Source: a virus. Taken from it: a DNA stretch of 38,183 bases. The notes below the pieces were generated by a model, which was not told the DNA's origin, ran no database searches, and worked only from the letters and a program-made list of their open reading frames with translations. A program made the translations under genes and the position numbers. Positions 23,982-30,763 of this stretch are shown here, piece after piece. Every line of letters starts with the position of its first letter. Positions within the stretch are counted from its first letter, which is position 1. The stretch is taken from positions 1-38,183 of IMG/VR virus record IMGVR_UViG_3300047666_000890, one strand, 5' to 3'.

Positions 23982-24685
23982 TAAGCCTCCAATGTGTTAT
24001 AGTGGGCGACAACATCATCAGTAGTTTCTAAATCATATCCTGCATTAGTAGCTGACCAAGTTAAAACTTTGCCAGATCTTGTAAATGCCTCGCTTGCTCC
24101 CTCAGTTTCAGATTTCCCATTAACATAAATAGAAATTGAGTTATCTATCGGGGTTTTAGCAGTTGTTGGGCTTGCAAAAGTATTTAATCCTGTGATTGTC
24201 AATTTTTCGTTTCTAATTGATCTACCAGACAAACTAGATGGGTCTTCTCCAACCATAACGCCATTAACACGAACCAAAATATCATTCGGCATTTTGTCAA
24301 ATGAGTAGTTGTAATTTACCCAAAAATCTATCGTAGAAGCAGGAAGAGTCACGGCGGTTTCAACACCAGCGACTAATGAGAAATAAGATAAAGTGTAAAC
24401 TCCAGCCGCTTCAGTTAATCTTCCATAAACTTCATTACCAAAACCGTCATCAATAGCTTGTTTAGAAGTTGAATCAATCATCAAAGCTTTATTATTAACG
24501 CCTGTGGTCTTAAAGCCTTGTGTAGTGGTTGAAGATGAAACTTGCACAGGAACATTATCACTTGATGCCGCTGAGGTAAGTTGCGTAGTGATAATATCAC
24601 TAACGCCAACTGCGGAAAATGCAAGAGCGCCTGTTCTTCCTAATTTATAATTCTCAATTTGTTTTGATTGTACTTTATTTGACAT
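23981..24685 (-). CDS. Unknown virion protein, 234 residues
   Basis: The protein is rich in Ser, Thr, Val and Asn and reads as beta-structure: IDFWVNYNYSFDKMPNDILV, RVNGVMVGEDPSSLSG, NSISIYVNGKSETEGASEAF. Two short RVNGxxxxE / YVNGKSETEG units may be related strands. The N-terminus QSKQIENYKLGRTGALAF is the polar, conserved-looking part and could be the attachment end. It precedes a 1-nt overlap with the 89-residue gene. Likely a head decoration or fibre subunit; no specific family recognised. Confidence 0.5.
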   Translation of the reverse strand: MSNKVQSKQIENYKLGRTGALAFSAVGVSDIITTQLTSAASSDNVPVQVSSSTTTQGFKTTGVNNKALMIDSTSKQAIDDGFGNEVYGRLTEAAGVYTLSYFSLVAGVETAVTLPASTIDFWVNYNYSFDKMPNDILVRVNGVMVGEDPSSLSGRSIRNEKLTITGLNTFASPTTAKTPIDNSISIYVNGKSETEGASEAFTRSGKVLTWSATNAGYDLETTDDVVAHYNTLEA

Positions 24686-24690
24686 TGTTT

Positions 24691-25095
24691 TTAATAATAA
24701 GTTTCTAAAATATCACTAACTTCCAAATCGTAAGGAAGGATAATTGTTAATTGACTGCCTGAAATTGAATAAGAATTAGGATAATTAATTTTTTGTCCAT
24801 TAACAAACACTTTTGATAAAAGGATTTCCGCTCCTGTGGATGTCGCAGATAATGTGAATATAGTCTGTCCATAAGTAGGAGTAAAAGTCTCATATCTACT
24901 ACCAATAGGCTCAACGGAAAAAATAACATCTGTTGCATTTATTCTTATCGCTTCTTTCGGTTCTTCGGTTACTTTTATTACATCTTTTACAGTCTTTATA
25001 GCAACTGTATTTTTTTCTTCTATTACCTCAAATACATCTTGATTAATTGCAATATCAATTATTTCTTTTTTTTCGGTAATTGTAACATTAGTCAT
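24691..25095 (-). CDS. Unknown virion protein with Val/Ile-Lys-Glu repeats
   Basis: Residues 1-60 form an imperfect series of short beta units (ITEKKEIIDIAINQDVFEVI, EEKNTVAIKTVKDVIKVTEE), as in fibre shafts. The C-terminal half (SRYETFTPTYGQTIFTLSAT ... KVFVNGQKINYPNSYSISGS) matches a small fibre/decoration module seen in many phages, where F...gq..F.l..tp......vfvNG..q....Y...g describes the pattern. It overlaps the upstream gene by 1 nt. The role as fibre or decoration protein is inferred. Confidence 0.55.
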   Translation of the reverse strand: MTNVTITEKKEIIDIAINQDVFEVIEEKNTVAIKTVKDVIKVTEEPKEAIRINATDVIFSVEPIGSRYETFTPTYGQTIFTLSATSTGAEILLSKVFVNGQKINYPNSYSISGSQLTIILPYDLEVSDILETYY

Positions 25096-25445
25096 TATTC
25101 AGTTACTGTTTGTTGTATCTGAACAGCCCCCTCCAGAATTGTTGTTACAATACCTAAATCAGTTGTCCATTTTAAATCATATACAGCTTGCTGCTCTACT
25201 AAAGTTGTCGTTACTGCATTAGAGATAGTAATAATTATATTACCATTCGCTACGTCGCTTATATCAATATTAGTCGGTGAAACTAAAGTAAGTATTGCTG
25301 TAGCATCACCTTTATTCTTTCTAATCTGCATTTTAAAAGAATACCCAGTCATATTAACAGGTACTTTTTTATTTGTTATTTCTAACAATTTACTAAAATC
25401 GTCACCAATTCTTATATTCAAACAAAGAGGATCTATGTTAGACAT
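25095..25445 (-). CDS. BppU-N-like beta-sandwich virion protein
   Basis: The 116-residue protein has a pattern shared with N-terminal domains of baseplate/head fibre proteins of the BppU kind: IRIGDDFSKLLEITNKKVPV, NMTGYSFKMQIRKNKGDATA, ILTLVSP..IDISDVANGNI, and VYDLKWTTDLGIVTTILEGA. Such domains serve as docking modules for fibres. It overlaps both neighbours by 1 nt. Position after the capsid genes suggests attachment to the head, but a tail location cannot be excluded. Confidence 0.6.
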   Translation of the reverse strand: MSNIDPLCLNIRIGDDFSKLLEITNKKVPVNMTGYSFKMQIRKNKGDATAILTLVSPTNIDISDVANGNIIITISNAVTTTLVEQQAVYDLKWTTDLGIVTTILEGAVQIQQTVTE

Positions 25446-25807
25446 TAGGCTACCTGCCTATTAACTATTCCTATAGTTGTGTCAACTCCTGCTTGATTAA
25501 CAGGAGAAACCAATTTTAAGAATCTTGTAGATGTAAAATCAGAAAGATTCGTTGGAGTTCTTCTGCTTGGAGCAACCACTGCTGTCATTATTGTTCCATC
25601 TACCATTTTGTGCATAGGTAAATACGCGCCATTTTTAGTATCACATCCTAAAAATGTAAAAGAAGTTGCTGTTAAATTTGCATCTGTCACAAGAGCTAAG
25701 AGGCAAGTTCCTATTAAATCAACTGCGTTAGAAGTGTTTTGTCCTACAGCGATAGTAAATGATAAATCGAAACTTAGAATTGGTTGTTGAAAACTTTCAG
25801 TAGACAT
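25445..25807 (-). CDS. Unknown 120-residue virion protein
   Basis: The protein reads FDLSFTIAVGQNTSNAVDLI, SFTFLGCDTKNGAYLPMHKM, STRFLKLVSPVNQAGVDTTI. This layout (a first strand after GQ.TS..vdl, then fxg...g..y, then aRflkl.S) resembles a family of small phage beta-proteins found near fibres, without an assigned function. It overlaps the 116-residue gene by 1 nt. A decoration or fibre-base role is likely from context. Confidence 0.55.
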   Translation of the reverse strand: MSTESFQQPILSFDLSFTIAVGQNTSNAVDLIGTCLLALVTDANLTATSFTFLGCDTKNGAYLPMHKMVDGTIMTAVVAPSRRTPTNLSDFTSTRFLKLVSPVNQAGVDTTIGIVNRQVA

Positions 25808-26070
25808 TATTTAGATTTATTTTTCTTTTTAAAAGATTTATTCTCAGGAGCAGATAAAATAGCTTTGTTTTCTGGAACTTGGACTATTGCTTTTTCTTCT
25901 ATTACTTTTGCAAAGTTTTCTTCTTTTAGATATTCACCTAAATCTGTGCAAGTAAAACAAAAATTAAATGTGTCTTCTGAACCGTATAATTTTATTAATT
26001 CTTCTTGTGAGTATTCGCCTTTTTTTAACGAAACTCCATTACCTGTGTAATCTTCTGATAATTTAAACAT
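25807..26070 (-). CDS. Small charged protein after head gene
   Basis: Start chosen at ATG 26068-26070 (MFKLSEDYTGNGVSLKKGEY, 87 residues). An in-frame ATG at 26097 lies inside the loop-side of a strong hairpin and would add MRGGLKDIY, so it is less likely. The N-terminal half is a small globular segment with a C.C-like FNFCFTCTD; the C-terminal half is Glu/Lys-rich, ending SFKKKNKSK, possibly a disordered basic tail. It overlaps the next gene's start by 1 nt. Function unknown. Confidence 0.55.
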   Translation of the reverse strand: MFKLSEDYTGNGVSLKKGEYSQEELIKLYGSEDTFNFCFTCTDLGEYLKEENFAKVIEEKAIVQVPENKAILSAPENKSFKKKNKSK

Positions 26071-26087
26071 ATATATATCTTTTAATC

Positions 26088-26110
26088 CTCCCCTCATTTT
26101 CAGAGGGGAG
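26088..26110 (-). repeat. GC-rich 8-bp inverted repeat downstream of capsid genes
   Basis: CTCCCCTC (26088-26095) and GAGGGGAG (26103-26110) pair perfectly around a 7-nt loop, a stable stem in a very AT-rich genome. On the minus strand it follows the 151-residue head gene by 10 nt and is followed by GATTAAAAGATATATATATG, without a proper T-run. It may slow transcription, process the message or protect the 3' end of the highly expressed capsid mRNA. It also carries a GGAGG-like stretch upstream of the next gene. Confidence 0.65.
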
Positions 26111-26119
26111 AGTTGTTGC

Positions 26120-26575
26120 TTAAGAAGCTATTTGAGGTTTATCACCGTAACTTAATACAGTTTGAACTTCGGCAGTCGTGTTTGGTGTTCCAGTAGAAGC
26201 TAAAGCTCTAACTCTGTACCATTTTTGATCGTTAAGAGCAAGGTTAGCTAATGACAATTTAACATCGCCAGCAGCGGTTAAGATAGTTTGGTCAATAGCT
26301 GATACTGCACTCATTCTATCGTTCTTATTAAGATAATCGTTAGATATGAATGTAGTTACATTTACTGAAAATCCAGAATCGTCCGCAAATTGAACATCTT
26401 GGATTTTAATAGATCCAGCCGCAACAACACTAGCAGAAAGAGAGTTTACAATTTCCTCTACTCCATCAATGTTGATTGCTGCGCCAACAACAACTTCGGC
26501 TGAAGTTGTGCGAGCGGCTAGTGGAATAGAGCGTTTTACTACTATTCCTGATAAAAAGTCTGTACTAAATGACAT
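26120..26575 (-). CDS. Head-associated protein after major capsid (possible decoration protein)
   Basis: The 151-residue protein is beta-rich (GIVVKRSIPLAARTTSAEVV, VVAAGSIKIQDVQFADDSGF, LNDQKWYRVRALASTGTPNT) with no charge-rich helices. It begins 25 nt after the capsid gene and is followed by a strong hairpin, so it is likely to be made at capsid-like levels. Decoration or head-completion proteins commonly take this place. No family was recognised with certainty. Confidence 0.6.
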   Translation of the reverse strand: MSFSTDFLSGIVVKRSIPLAARTTSAEVVVGAAINIDGVEEIVNSLSASVVAAGSIKIQDVQFADDSGFSVNVTTFISNDYLNKNDRMSAVSAIDQTILTAAGDVKLSLANLALNDQKWYRVRALASTGTPNTTAEVQTVLSYGDKPQIAS

Positions 26576-26600
26576 TGTATTTATTTATTTAAAGTTAAAA

Positions 26601-27905
26601 TTATTTTCCGTAAAAAACTTTTACGCCTTCTCTAAGAACAATTCCTTGAGCTGCATAAGAAGATTTTCCAGCTGGAACTGCGCCATCAAGAATATTGGTG
26701 ATGCTTGCATCATATCCAATAGTACCGATAGAACTAGGAATCAACTTATATGAAGTTTTGAAGTCAGCAATAATAGCTAGTAATTTACCAGTATTATCAG
26801 CTCCATCTACATAGTCAGTAGAAATAGTTGCAACTCCGTCTACAAGAGATTTGTAATTACCAATTTGATTATGCTCAAACACTCTAACAGCGAATGCTTT
26901 TTCTGGAGTTACAAATCTAGTAACGCCATCTGGAGTAGTTACAAATTGCTCAAGAGGAAGATGACCATCAGAAACAGTGGTAGAGAATAGAGTGTTTAAA
27001 AACTTTCTACTAACATACATGGTAGCTTCAGGAATATAATCTACTTTCAAGTTAGTTGATAACAATCTCAAATCTTTACGAGCGGCATTATCAGCAGGAG
27101 CATCATCAGTAGTTGAAGCAATTTTACCAATGTCGCCTTTAATAGCTGCATCAATGATGTTTTGGAAAACTTTAGCTGCCAACTTTCTTCTGTAACGAGA
27201 ATCAAGTGCTGTTAAGTTTTTTTGAAGAGTGCTTAATTGATTTCCACCAGCAAGAGCATTTTGAATAACTTTTGAAGACAAAATCATTTTAGCTTTAACT
27301 TCTTCCATTGACAATTTAATCAATGATTTCTTTACAGCTTCACTAAGTTGAGCGGCATCCATTTCGTTAGCTTCATACAAATCAACAAGTGATTCATCAA
27401 AACCTTCCCAAGCAACAGAACCGTCATTTGAACCAACAGCACCCATAAAATCAATATCATTCAAAATGATAGTGTTAGGTTGTTTGTTAATGTCAATTTC
27501 GCCCATTCTCAAAGGTGAGTCAATAAATCCACCAGTAGTAGTAGCATCAGAAAATCTGATAGCTTTTACTTCTTCTTGATTCAAATCAGCAGTTTCTTTG
27601 TTTTTGAATTTGCCAGCAATATATTCTAAAGATTTTTTAGTTTCAGCTTCATCAACTAGAGACTTAGAACCGTGAGATCCTGGTCTAAGTGACAATGCTT
27701 CACGAGCTTTAGCTTCAGTTTCAAACTCTTGACGAGCTTTCTTTTCAGCTACAATTTCTTGAGTCAAAGCTTCGTTTTTAACTTCCAAGTCTTTACTTTT
27801 GGTTTCTTGTTCAACCATTTTAGCATTTAAGCTTTCATTACTTTTGATAGTAGCTTCTTTAAGAGCAGCCACCTCATCAGTAAATTTCTTCATTTCTTCG
27901 GACAT
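26601..27905 (-). CDS. Major capsid protein, HK97 fold
   Basis: The 434-residue protein has an N-terminal coiled-coil delta domain (residues about 1-75, VAALKEATIKSNESLNAKMV, EIVAEKKARQEFETEAKARE) of the kind that acts as internal scaffold and is cut by the prohead protease, then SLRPGSHGSKSLVDE as the likely processing region. The core shows HK97-family features: TTTGGFIDSPLRMGEI, SVAWEGFDESLVDLYEANEM, IDAAIKGDIGKIAS, ATMYVSRKFLNTLF, VRVFEHNQIGNYKS. It starts 1 nt after the protease stop. An A-rich leader with no Shine-Dalgarno precedes the ATG. Confidence 0.87.
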   Translation of the reverse strand: MSEEMKKFTDEVAALKEATIKSNESLNAKMVEQETKSKDLEVKNEALTQEIVAEKKARQEFETEAKAREALSLRPGSHGSKSLVDEAETKKSLEYIAGKFKNKETADLNQEEVKAIRFSDATTTGGFIDSPLRMGEIDINKQPNTIILNDIDFMGAVGSNDGSVAWEGFDESLVDLYEANEMDAAQLSEAVKKSLIKLSMEEVKAKMILSSKVIQNALAGGNQLSTLQKNLTALDSRYRRKLAAKVFQNIIDAAIKGDIGKIASTTDDAPADNAARKDLRLLSTNLKVDYIPEATMYVSRKFLNTLFSTTVSDGHLPLEQFVTTPDGVTRFVTPEKAFAVRVFEHNQIGNYKSLVDGVATISTDYVDGADNTGKLLAIIADFKTSYKLIPSSIGTIGYDASITNILDGAVPAGKSSYAAQGIVLREGVKVFYGK

Positions 27906-27906
27906 T

Positions 27907-28662
27907 TTATTTGTTATTTTGATTTATAAAGTTAGTTAATTCTTTTAATGATGTTAATGCTGTTAAAGCATTAGCTTTTTCCTCTACTTCACGCAGAGCT
28001 TTTTTCTCTTCAGCATCACGCTGATTTGAAAATTCTTTTACCTTAGAGATAATAGTTTTACTAATAGTGTTAGTAATATCTTTCTCTCCAAGTTTTAATT
28101 GTTTTAAAAATGATTCCATATCGCTAAGTGAAGCGCATTCATCAAGGCTTTTCATTTCTTTAGCTTCGTTTGATTTGATTGATTCTAGTCTAGCTTTATC
28201 ATTCATTGGAAATGTTACAACAGAACCTTCCATTAATGTTGCCTTCTTAATAAGTCGGCAAGTTTTGTTCTCAATGCTTTTAGATTCACAATCAGAATGG
28301 CTCACTCCGTAACCAACAGAAAAACCAGAAATATCTCCGTTCTTAAGGTTAGCATATTTTTCAGCGGCTAATGGGACTAGGTAGTTTTTTGTTAATTCGT
28401 CTCTCATCAAGTTGAATTTAGCATCAACCATTTTTAATCCATGAGAGTCAGGTTGAACCCTGAATTTTCCGATAGCTTTTTTAGTATCGTGGTCAGCGAG
28501 AAGTGGGAAGAACTTATTTAGATCTTCGCCATCAAATGCTTTTGAGTCGAAAACATCGTTTCCAAAATCAATATTATTATAAACTGCAACATAACCCTCA
28601 AAAGAGCCATCGTTTTGCAAGTTCTTAATTTCTAAGTTAAACTGTTTGTAATTGATTTCCAT
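27907..28662 (-). CDS. Prohead protease, HK97 family (S78)
   Basis: The 251-residue protein carries FEGYVAVYNNIDFGNDVFDS and FFPLLADHDTKKAIGKF (His about 58) and the serine motif NGDISGFSVGYGV (Ser about 112-115), followed by KKATLMEGSVVTFPMND. These are the His and Ser blocks of the herpesvirus-like prohead protease fold. The C-terminal 80 residues are helical and charged (SNQRDAEEKKALREVEEKAN) and may act in scaffolding. It cleaves the capsid delta domain during maturation. First gene of a leftward operon after the divergent region with the accessory island. Confidence 0.87.
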   Translation of the reverse strand: MEINYKQFNLEIKNLQNDGSFEGYVAVYNNIDFGNDVFDSKAFDGEDLNKFFPLLADHDTKKAIGKFRVQPDSHGLKMVDAKFNLMRDELTKNYLVPLAAEKYANLKNGDISGFSVGYGVSHSDCESKSIENKTCRLIKKATLMEGSVVTFPMNDKARLESIKSNEAKEMKSLDECASLSDMESFLKQLKLGEKDITNTISKTIISKVKEFSNQRDAEEKKALREVEEKANALTALTSLKELTNFINQNNK

Positions 28663-28699
28663 AAGTGGTGATTATGAGTTAATATCTTTTAAATAAGGC

Positions 28700-28727
28700 T
28701 TGATTTAATTTAATTAGCAAGTAATAT
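28700..28727 (+). promoter_or_regulatory. Promoter for accessory island
   Basis: TTGATT (28700-28705), 16-nt spacer, TAATAT (28722-28727), then ACTT as in the other phage promoters. The start of transcription would fall near 28734, directly at the shared 19-bp motif. Confidence 0.55.
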
Positions 28728-28734
28728 ACTTCCA

Positions 28735-28753
28735 TAGTCATAACATACTACTA
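28735..28753. promoter_or_regulatory. Shared 19-bp motif, copy 2
   Basis: TAGTCATAACATACTACTA lies 4 nt before the ATG of the plus-strand gene at 28758 and 72 nt from the ATG of the leftward protease gene. It is identical to copy 3 (33083-33101) and one base different from copy 1 (17472-17490). Confidence 0.75.
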
Positions 28754-28757
28754 ACTC

Positions 28758-28982
28758 ATGCCAAGAAACGGATCAGACGGTTGCTTATTTATCAAGAAAA
28801 TGGAGAAATTTTATCCAAAGCTTTATAAAGAAGGAAAAATAAAAGAGCCAACCAGAGAGTCTTTTATGGTAGATTATCTTGAAATGGATAAGAACTCTTG
28901 GAAAAATTTTAATAATACTGGAATTAGAAAAATTTATTACAGGATTTTAGAATTATTAGAAAAAGCCTATCCTAAATGCTAG
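28758..28982 (+). CDS. Unknown 74-residue basic protein, end overlaps tRNA-Thr
   Basis: The protein is basic and helical: IKKMEKFYPKLYKEGKIKEP, DKNSWKNFNNTGIRKIYYRI, LELLEKAYPKC. The C-terminal half could be a small nucleic-acid-binding helix bundle, but no family was recognised. Its stop codon TAG (28980-28982) is inside the acceptor stem of the following tRNA, so gene and tRNA share 5 nt and are probably on one transcript. The shared 19-bp motif lies just before the ATG, with no Shine-Dalgarno sequence. Confidence 0.6.
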   Translation: MPRNGSDGCLFIKKMEKFYPKLYKEGKIKEPTRESFMVDYLEMDKNSWKNFNNTGIRKIYYRILELLEKAYPKC

Positions 28983-29053
28983 AATAGCTCAGTTGGTAGA
29001 GCGTTCGCCTTGTAAGCGATTGGTCGAGGGTTCGAATCCTTCTTCTAGCACCA
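28978..29053 (+). tRNA. tRNA-Thr(UGU)
   Basis: All arms are visible: acceptor GCTAGAA / TTCTAGC with A and encoded CCA; D arm GCTC / GAGC with loop AGTTGGTA; anticodon loop CTTGTAA (anticodon TGT, decoding ACA); T arm GAGGG TTCGAAT CCTTC. Length 76 nt. The outer pair of the anticodon stem is a T-T mismatch. ACA is a favoured Thr codon in this AT-rich genome. CCA is encoded, which is usual for phage tRNAs. Confidence 0.95.
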
Positions 29054-29088
29054 TAAGTTCAACAATCATATCTTTTCTGAACTTTTCC

Positions 29089-29116
29089 TTGACTTAATCA
29101 ATCCAACTAGTAGAAT
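29089..29116 (+). promoter_or_regulatory. Promoter for the tRNA-Leu-like RNA
   Basis: TTGACT (29089-29094), 16-nt spacer, TAGAAT (29111-29116). The predicted start, 7-8 nt downstream, is the G at 29124, exactly the first base of the tRNA-like acceptor stem. Confidence 0.65.
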
Positions 29117-29123
29117 CTTCTTT

Positions 29124-29269
29124 GACATAGTGGCGGAATCGTTAAAGACGCTCATAGAAAAAGAGGCAGATAGGAGTGGTGCAAGTCCAACGCTAACAAG
29201 TAATGTTGAGTGGGTTAGTGCTAGAATCTTTGCTCGTGCTAAGGTGGAAGTCCTTAGCCTATGTCACCA
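29124..29269 (+). ncRNA. tRNA-Leu-like structured RNA with long insertion
   Basis: The ends form a perfect 7-bp acceptor stem (GACATAG 29124-29130 with CTATGTC 29259-29265) followed by ACCA, and the first part matches a tRNA-Leu D arm (TGGCGGAA...GACGC), though the usual GG of the D loop is missing. The RNA is 146 nt, about 60 nt longer than a tRNA-Leu. A T-arm-like hairpin GCTAAGG-TGGAAGT-CCTTAGC (29238-29258) sits next to the acceptor; a second T-loop-like unit, TGG-TGCAAGT-CCA (29177-29189), and a stem CGCTAAC / GTTAGTG (29191-29197 / 29214-29220) lie in the insertion. No anticodon stem-loop could be placed. It could be a tRNA with an insertion, a tRNA mimic or a decayed tRNA. Confidence 0.55.
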
Positions 29270-29300
29270 AACAACAATTAAACAATAAACAATAAGCAAA

Positions 29301-29600
29301 ATGGAAGAATTAGATTTATTTAGATTAAAGCCTTATGAACTTACCGAAGCGCAAAAAGCGAAGGTGCAAGAAATTAAAGAAAAGGCAAAAGAGTTATTAG
29401 AAGTAATAAATAACGGCTACAGTTTAGTTGATGGAAAAACTAACTACCAACTAACTAGAGATCAAGATTGCCTTATGGCAGCTACATTCAAACTAGAGGA
29501 ATGTGTAATGTGGGCGGTTAAAGGAAATACTGCAAAAATGGTTGTTGAATCAAGACCAAACATTCCGTCAACTGGATGTATTGTAAAAGACGAATTATAA
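29301..29600 (+). CDS. Candidate Acb2-like cyclic-nucleotide sponge (anti-CBASS/Thoeris)
   Basis: The 99-residue protein follows the pattern of the small helical Acb2/Vs.4 family (DUF7681): KPYELTEAQKAKVQEIKEKA as first long helix (about residues 10-37) and CLMAATFKLEECVMWAVKGN as second (about 57-76), which mirrors the family's ..YreLt..e...i..ik..g..l and ..iA...lq.gfM..vrai. Acb2 proteins are hexamers that trap cyclic oligonucleotides made by bacterial CBASS and some Thoeris signals. The C-terminal ~20 residues (ESRPNIPSTGCIVKDEL) are extra. It is the first protein gene after the two RNA genes in an accessory island, a normal site for anti-defence genes. Similarity was judged by eye only. 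Confidence 0.5.
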   Translation: MEELDLFRLKPYELTEAQKAKVQEIKEKAKELLEVINNGYSLVDGKTNYQLTRDQDCLMAATFKLEECVMWAVKGNTAKMVVESRPNIPSTGCIVKDEL

Positions 29601-29615
29601 ACAAAAGGACAATTT

Positions 29616-29927
29616 ATGAATATTAAAAATGGGTGGTTAAAAATTAACCAGAACAACATTAGAATAAATACAATACAATCATTTTCAATCCAAAAAGGAT
29701 CTGAGACTTACAGAGAGTATGAAACTGATAGGTTTGGAAAGGAGATAACATCTTTTCGATCCATTGAGGAGGCGAGAAGAATGGAACGTACGGCTCATAC
29801 AGTTTCTATAGAAATAAATAGCATATTGTATGTTATTTTTGATAGTAAAAATGGCGGAACTTATGAGTTGGCGGTTAGAAATGCTGAAGAAATAATAGGT
29901 CAAATAGAGAAAGAATTAGGATTATAA
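29616..29927 (+). CDS. Unknown 103-residue accessory protein
   Basis: The protein has an opening beta segment (WLKINQNNIRINTIQSFSIQ), a charged middle (YETDRFGKEITSFRSIEEAR), then strands (AHTVSIEINSILYVIFDSKN) and a final helix (LAVRNAEEIIGQIEKELGL). This strand-rich body with a C-terminal helix recalls PH-like small domains, but I do not claim a family. A Shine-Dalgarno-like AAAGGA lies upstream of the ATG, unlike most genes in this window. It is 15 nt after the Acb2-like gene and part of the same unit. Confidence 0.6.
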   Translation: MNIKNGWLKINQNNIRINTIQSFSIQKGSETYREYETDRFGKEITSFRSIEEARRMERTAHTVSIEINSILYVIFDSKNGGTYELAVRNAEEIIGQIEKELGL

Positions 29928-29941
29928 ACAAAGGAGAGACA

Positions 29942-30406
29942 ATGGACTTAAAACTAGCAGAATACGATTTAGAAGGGAAGTTTAAGGGGTTTTTAGAGCT
30001 TGGCGCAGATGAAGGTTTTGCTTATTGTGGACATTTTATCTTTGCGAGTTGGTTAAAGGAAGAATATAGATTTCATTCAAACACAGATAGAAAAGAAACG
30101 TATTCTGATTATTATCTTTCGAGATATGATAAAGACCAAAAAGACCCCCTGAACCGCTTCGATGGCAGATTTAATAATCGAAGCTATGGGGAAGGGAGGT
30201 TTGTACTGATTAAAGACGATCAGGATAATGTTGAGTGCGTTGGGAATCTGCCTATTGCTCCATATTACGATCCGCCATGTCCTGAACAGAAATATGAGCT
30301 TAAAGAAGTAATTTTTAACCTACACGAAAACCCAGAGGCTTACAAGCTAAAAAGTTCCTATAATTTATTGAAGGATCTTTCAATGGGTTACAATAAAACA
30401 AAATAA
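29942..30406 (+). CDS. Unknown 154-residue accessory protein
   Basis: The protein begins MDLKLAEYDLEGKFKGFLEL and is rich in aromatic and charged residues (YSDYYLSRYDKDQKDPLNRF, IAPYYDPPCPEQKYELKEVI). The first half, with Y-D-..-G-.-..GF, resembles a loose group of small phage proteins of unknown function. It has a strong Shine-Dalgarno sequence (AAAGGAGAG) 5 nt before the ATG, in contrast to the structural genes. It starts 14 nt after the previous gene and ends 3 nt before the next. Confidence 0.6.
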   Translation: MDLKLAEYDLEGKFKGFLELGADEGFAYCGHFIFASWLKEEYRFHSNTDRKETYSDYYLSRYDKDQKDPLNRFDGRFNNRSYGEGRFVLIKDDQDNVECVGNLPIAPYYDPPCPEQKYELKEVIFNLHENPEAYKLKSSYNLLKDLSMGYNKTK

Positions 30407-30409
30407 ACA

Positions 30410-30724
30410 ATGATAGAATTTAAAGACATCTGCCAACTAATTAAAGACGGCAAGTTTAAGCGCAGAGAAAAGAGAAAAGGTTGGAGATATTTATTGTCTG
30501 ATAATTCTGAACACAAAAGGCATATTGATTATAAATCTGGTGATTCAGAAATATCAATACGAGGAGGGGCATATTGGAGATTAACTATCAATGGAATTAG
30601 ATTTCCGATGACAGATCAGATGGAATGGCAGATGGACATGGCTTTTTATTTTTTGCGTGAGCGCACGACTGAGGATTTAAGAAATAAACTTTTAAAGGAT
30701 ATTAATTTGGCAGTGGGATGGTGA
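30410..30724 (+). CDS. Unknown 104-residue basic accessory protein
   Basis: The protein opens with MIEFKDICQLIKDGKFKRRE, followed by GWRYLLSDNSEHKRHIDYKS and WQMDMAFYFLRERTTEDLRN. It is basic at the N-terminus and helical at the C-terminus. It was not recognised. Only 3 nt separate it from the preceding gene, so it is co-translated. No membrane segment or signal peptide is seen. Confidence 0.55.
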   Translation: MIEFKDICQLIKDGKFKRREKRKGWRYLLSDNSEHKRHIDYKSGDSEISIRGGAYWRLTINGIRFPMTDQMEWQMDMAFYFLRERTTEDLRNKLLKDINLAVGW

Positions 30725-30763
30725 GAATGAAATTTATGTTCCAGAATATAGCGATAAACAATT

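Noticed and set aside
29124-29269. Group I intron within tRNA-Leu
   Set aside because: The insert is only about 60 nt and no P7/P3 core elements were seen.
29203-29295. 30-codon frame starting in the tRNA-Leu-like RNA
   Set aside because: Overlaps the 3' part of the structured RNA, has no leader of the usual type, and its product shows nothing recognisable; a tmRNA reading was considered but the 5' part does not fit tmRNA.
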